DNA from: Clostridiales bacterium | Lineage (GTDB): Bacteria; Bacillota; Clostridia; Lachnospirales; Lachnospiraceae | Direction of reading: 5' to 3' | DNA length: 9,362 nucleotides | Assembly: GCA_019420405.1 (NCBI GenBank) | Contig: JAHZHF010000107.1 | Coordinates: forward strand, 1-9,362 | In this document: positions 7,139-9,362 of the stretch, piece after piece | How the letters are laid out: each line of letters opens with the position of its first letter | Numbering within the stretch: position 1 is the stretch's first letter | Translations under genes and position numbers: made by a program | The notes under the pieces: model-generated | Databases searched by the model: none | Seen by the model: the letters and a program-made list of their open reading frames with translations, nothing else | Told to the model about the DNA's origin: nothing

Positions 7139-8290
7139 TTACCTAACGCCAAAGATCGCCATGAAAGTTCCGGCTACGACTGCAGTACCGATAACACCTG
7201 CAACGTTCGGTCCCATTGCGTGCATCAGCAGGAAGTTCGTCGGATCAGCCTCAGCTCCGACCTTCTGCGATACACGGGCCGCCATAGGAACGGCGGACAC
7301 TCCGGCAGAACCGATCAGCGGGTTTACCTTGCCGCCTGATGCCCAGCACATAAGTTTTCCAAACAGGACGCCGGCAGCTGTACCAAATGCGAAAGCAACA
7401 AGTCCGAGGATAACGATCTTGATCGTATCCCAGTTAAGGAAAGCCTCTGCACTTGTCGTAGCTCCTACGGATGTACCGAGCAGGATAACTACGATGTACA
7501 TCAGGACATTGGCAGCCGTATCAGTAAGCTGTCTTACCACGCCTGACTCTTTGAACAGGTTTCCAAGCATAAGCATACCAACCAGCGGAGCTGTCGTCGG
7601 CAGGATCACACATACAACGATAGTAATGATGATCGGGAACAGGATTCTCTCCAGTTTGGATACCGGACGGAGCTGCTCCATCTTGATCTTACGCTCTTTC
7701 TCAGTCGTCAGAAGTTTCATGATCGGCGGCTGGATGATCGGCACGAGGGACATATATGAATATGCCGCCACCGCGATTGGTCCCAGGATTGCCGTCTGCT
7801 GCAGCTTTCCCGCGAGGAAGATGGACGTCGGTCCGTCCGCGCCTCCGATGATGGAGATCGCCGCTGCAGCCCTGTCGGAGAATCCCATCGCCATAGCACC
7901 AAGGTAAGCGGCGAAGATACCGAACTGCGCTGCCGCTCCGAGAAGGAAGCTCTTCGGATTCGCGATCAGCGGTCCGAAATCTGTCATCGCACCAACGCCA
8001 AGGAAGATAAGCGACGGCAAAATCGACCACTCGTCAAGTACATAAAAGTAATAAAGAAGTCCGCCTGTTCCATTAGACGCTTCCTCCGGGCTGATCATAA
8101 TATCCGGGTAGATATTAACCAGCAGCATACCGAAAGCGATCGGGACAAGCAGCAATGGTTCAAAGCCATGCCTGATTGCCAGATAGAGGAAGATGCAGGC
8201 AACACCGATCATGATCAGGTTCCCTACTGTCAGGTTCATGAAAGCGGTCTGCTCTACCAGGTTCCCCAGTGTATTTGAAATATATTCCAT
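7139..8290 (-). CDS. oadB: sodium ion-translocating decarboxylase beta subunit
   Basis: A 383-residue polytopic membrane protein of the OadB/GcdB/MmdB family. It releases CO2 from carboxybiotin and couples this to Na+ export. Most of the chain is hydrophobic, with roughly nine or more membrane segments. The hallmark ISIIGGADGPTSIFLAGKL (146-164) contains D152, matching the Na+/proton-coupling aspartate (D203) of Klebsiella OadB. NFLLMHAMGPNVAGVIGTA (352-370) matches the second conserved re-entrant region with its essential asparagine. Length fits the short form of the family. The beta subunit is nearly the same in oxaloacetate, methylmalonyl-CoA, glutaconyl-CoA and malonate pumps, so it does not by itself tell the substrate. 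The ATG at 8290 follows AGGAGGT. It lies 23 bases after the biotin carrier gene and 24 before oadA. Confidence 0.96.
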   Translation of the reverse strand: MEYISNTLGNLVEQTAFMNLTVGNLIMIGVACIFLYLAIRHGFEPLLLVPIAFGMLLVNIYPDIMISPEEASNGTGGLLYYFYVLDEWSILPSLIFLGVGAMTDFGPLIANPKSFLLGAAAQFGIFAAYLGAMAMGFSDRAAAAISIIGGADGPTSIFLAGKLQQTAILGPIAVAAYSYMSLVPIIQPPIMKLLTTEKERKIKMEQLRPVSKLERILFPIIITIVVCVILPTTAPLVGMLMLGNLFKESGVVRQLTDTAANVLMYIVVILLGTSVGATTSAEAFLNWDTIKIVILGLVAFAFGTAAGVLFGKLMCWASGGKVNPLIGSAGVSAVPMAARVSQKVGAEADPTNFLLMHAMGPNVAGVIGTAVVAGTFMAIFGVR

Positions 8291-8313
8291 TTGTCAAACC
8301 TCCTGGTAAGTAA

Positions 8314-8685
8314 CTAGTTTAATGTAGCCAGTACTGCTCCTGCCTCTACGGAGTCGCCTACTGCCACATCAATACTGGCAATGGTGCCCGCTTCCGGGGC
8401 AACAACCGGAATTTCCATCTTCATCGCTTCGATTACGATCACTGCGTCACCCGCCTGAACGCTCTGTCCAACGCTTGTCGGGATCTGGAATACCTTTCCT
8501 GCTGCGCCTGCCTTCACCTGAATCCTGCCTGCTCCAGATGCCTTCGGAGCTGCGGCCGGTGCTGCTTTCGGAGCCGCCTTCGGAGCTGCAGTCGGTGCCG
8601 GTGCTGCCGGAGCTGCGCCTGCGCCTTTTTCTTCCACTGTCACATCATATACATTGCCGTTCACTGTAATTGTATAATTTTTCAT
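8314..8685 (-). CDS. biotin carrier protein (biotin/lipoyl attachment domain) of the decarboxylase
   Basis: A 123-residue free-standing biotin carrier. Residues 1-20 (MKNYTITVNGNVYDVTVEEK) are the short N-terminal strand region typical of GcdC/MmdC-like carriers. Residues ~21-50 are a flexible Ala/Pro/Lys linker, and 53-123 the biotinyl domain. IEAMKMEIPV places the biotinylated lysine at K89. A biotin ligase elsewhere should modify it, and the arm then shuttles CO2 between the alpha subunit and the membrane beta subunit. The usual PMPG turn near the domain start is replaced by AGAAG (59-63). The frame is open to 8787, but those residues overlap the OadG gene and AGGAGGA lies 7 bases upstream of the ATG at 8685. 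It sits 22 bases after oadG and 23 before oadB. Confidence 0.95.
   Translation of the reverse strand: MKNYTITVNGNVYDVTVEEKGAGAAPAAPAPTAAPKAAPKAAPAAAPKASGAGRIQVKAGAAGKVFQIPTSVGQSVQAGDAVIVIEAMKMEIPVVAPEAGTIASIDVAVGDSVEAGAVLATLN
8536..8622 (-). repeat. low-complexity Ala/Pro/Lys linker coding repeat in the biotin carrier
   Basis: These bases encode residues 22-50 of the biotin carrier. They contain repeated AAPK/AAP units with near-repeats of GGAGCTGC-like and GCCGCCTTCGG-like words on the plus strand. Such linkers act as flexible swinging arms in biotin carriers. The DNA repeats could allow length changes by slippage. Confidence 0.6.
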
Positions 8686-8692
8686 TTCTGAA

Positions 8693-8699
8693 TCCTCCT
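8693..8699 (-). promoter_or_regulatory. ribosome binding site of the biotin carrier gene
   Basis: AGGAGGA on the minus strand lies 7 bases before the ATG at 8685. It sets the start at this Met rather than the upstream in-frame ATG at 8787 inside oadG. Confidence 0.85.
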
Positions 8700-8707
8700 G
8701 ATCATGA

Positions 8708-9362
8708 TTAAATCCATTTATTTGATTTTCTTCTTCTGATTGATCTGACGATAAATCCGTCTGTAGAAGTACCCTCGGATGCAGCAACCGCCGCTGCGAT
8801 TACAGCCACGAGCTCACTGTCGTCCGATACATCCTCTGCCTCCTCAGGCTCCGGCACAGCCGCCGGCGCTGCCTGTACAGGTTCTGCCTCAGCTTTTGTT
8901 TCCGGTGTCTTCTTGAACTTCTTCTCGAGAACCGGGATGAATTTCAGAAGCCAGATAACAAAGGACAGGAAGATCAGGACAACAAATACTGTTCCCATTC
9001 CAAGGATTGTATTAAGTCCGGCCTTCTGCAGGATCTCGCCTGTCGAATAATCAGCGCTCACTGTAAGGCTTGTCAGATTCATCTCCTCGTCAAACTGGAA
9101 CTCCAGCGTACTGCTTCTGTTCGAAAATTCTGCGGGAACAGAAAGAATAGGGCCGTCATTTGTAACTTCCATATTGTATTCGCCGATTGATATGAAGTCA
9201 CCGCATTCTTCAAGGCCCGCTTTCCATGCGTCAATCATCGTAAGAAAATCTTCCCCATCTGCCGGAAGCCCCGAACTCAAAAGTGTCAGATCAAGCTCAA
9301 GATCAGACATATCTGCAAAGTTGTCGAAATCGTCGTCGGACATCATGCTGAAATTTTCAACA
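8708..9362 (-). CDS. oadG: OadG-like gamma subunit of the decarboxylase, 5' end missing
   Basis: The frame is open to the window edge, so the start is outside; the first visible codons read VENFSMMSDDDFDNF, and an in-frame ATG at 9346 is probably internal. From that Met 212 residues are visible. Residues ~1-112 are a hydrophilic domain, acidic at first, with predicted beta strands (YNMEVTNDGPILSVPAEF, TLEFQFDEEMNLTSLTVSA). A single membrane segment follows at ~114-138 (GMGTVFVVLIFLSFVIWLL), then a basic stretch, a Lys/Glu/Ala/Pro linker (~142-175), and a tail SELVAVIAAAVAAS plus TSTDGFIVRSIRRRK. OadG normally anchors the alpha subunit to the beta subunit through its cytoplasmic tail; classical OadG is only about 80-100 residues. 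The N-terminal domain resembles the extracytoplasmic extension seen in Clostridia homologues, but I cannot confirm its family. A signal peptide may lie outside the window. Confidence 0.82.
   Translation of the reverse strand, partial: VENFSMMSDDDFDNFADMSDLELDLTLLSSGLPADGEDFLTMIDAWKAGLEECGDFISIGEYNMEVTNDGPILSVPAEFSNRSSTLEFQFDEEMNLTSLTVSADYSTGEILQKAGLNTILGMGTVFVVLIFLSFVIWLLKFIPVLEKKFKKTPETKAEAEPVQAAPAAVPEPEEAEDVSDDSELVAVIAAAVAASEGTSTDGFIVRSIRRRKSNKWI

Noticed and set aside
8686..8787. 34-residue N-terminal extension of the biotin carrier
   Set aside because: Most of it overlaps the coding end of oadG in another frame, and the strong ribosome binding site points to the ATG at 8685.
1..9362. Mobile element, phage, CRISPR or defence system
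   Set aside because: No transposase, integrase, direct-repeat array, terminal inverted repeats or defence domains are present; all genes are metabolic or regulatory and co-oriented.

Overview
The window is a gene-dense, single-strand stretch of chromosome from a Gram-positive anaerobe, most likely a Lachnospiraceae-type Clostridia of moderate GC content. I base this on strong AGGAGG-type ribosome binding sites, the order FAD oxidoreductase, cmk, ispH, and a sodium-pump decarboxylase operon with a free-standing biotin carrier and a long OadG-like subunit. Every gene I can support is on the minus strand, so transcription runs from high to low coordinates. No tRNA, rRNA, CRISPR, insertion sequence or phage gene is visible.

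Region 1 (9362 down to 5699) is the distal part of a membrane decarboxylase operon. It encodes, in order of transcription, an OadG-like gamma subunit (5' end outside the window), a small biotin carrier protein, the membrane beta subunit OadB, and a carboxyltransferase alpha subunit of the OadA/pyruvate carboxylase 5S type without its own biotin domain. Gaps are 22-24 bases, each with a good ribosome binding site. Together they should move CO2 from a carboxylated acid (oxaloacetate is the best guess) to biotin, and couple its release to export of Na+ by the beta subunit. The operon ends at a strong hairpin terminator (about 5618-5670).

Region 2 (5618 to 5532) is the only real intergenic region. 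It holds the terminator tail, a candidate promoter with an extended -10, and a short 5' leader for the next operon.

Region 3 (5531 down to 1, continuing off the window) is a second operon. It encodes a three-domain Xaa-Pro aminopeptidase, a MurR/RpiR-type regulator with a SIS domain, a BaiN/HI0933-family flavoprotein (its start overlaps the regulator stop by 4 bases), cytidylate kinase, and IspH of the MEP isoprenoid pathway (3' end outside the window, possibly fused to ribosomal protein S1 as in many Clostridia). The mix is housekeeping (nucleotide, isoprenoid, peptide metabolism) plus one regulator whose ligand I cannot assign.

I found no convincing undescribed system. The points most worth a second look are a sharp drop in GC inside ispH, the split biotin-carrier architecture of the decarboxylase, and the large extra domain on its OadG subunit.
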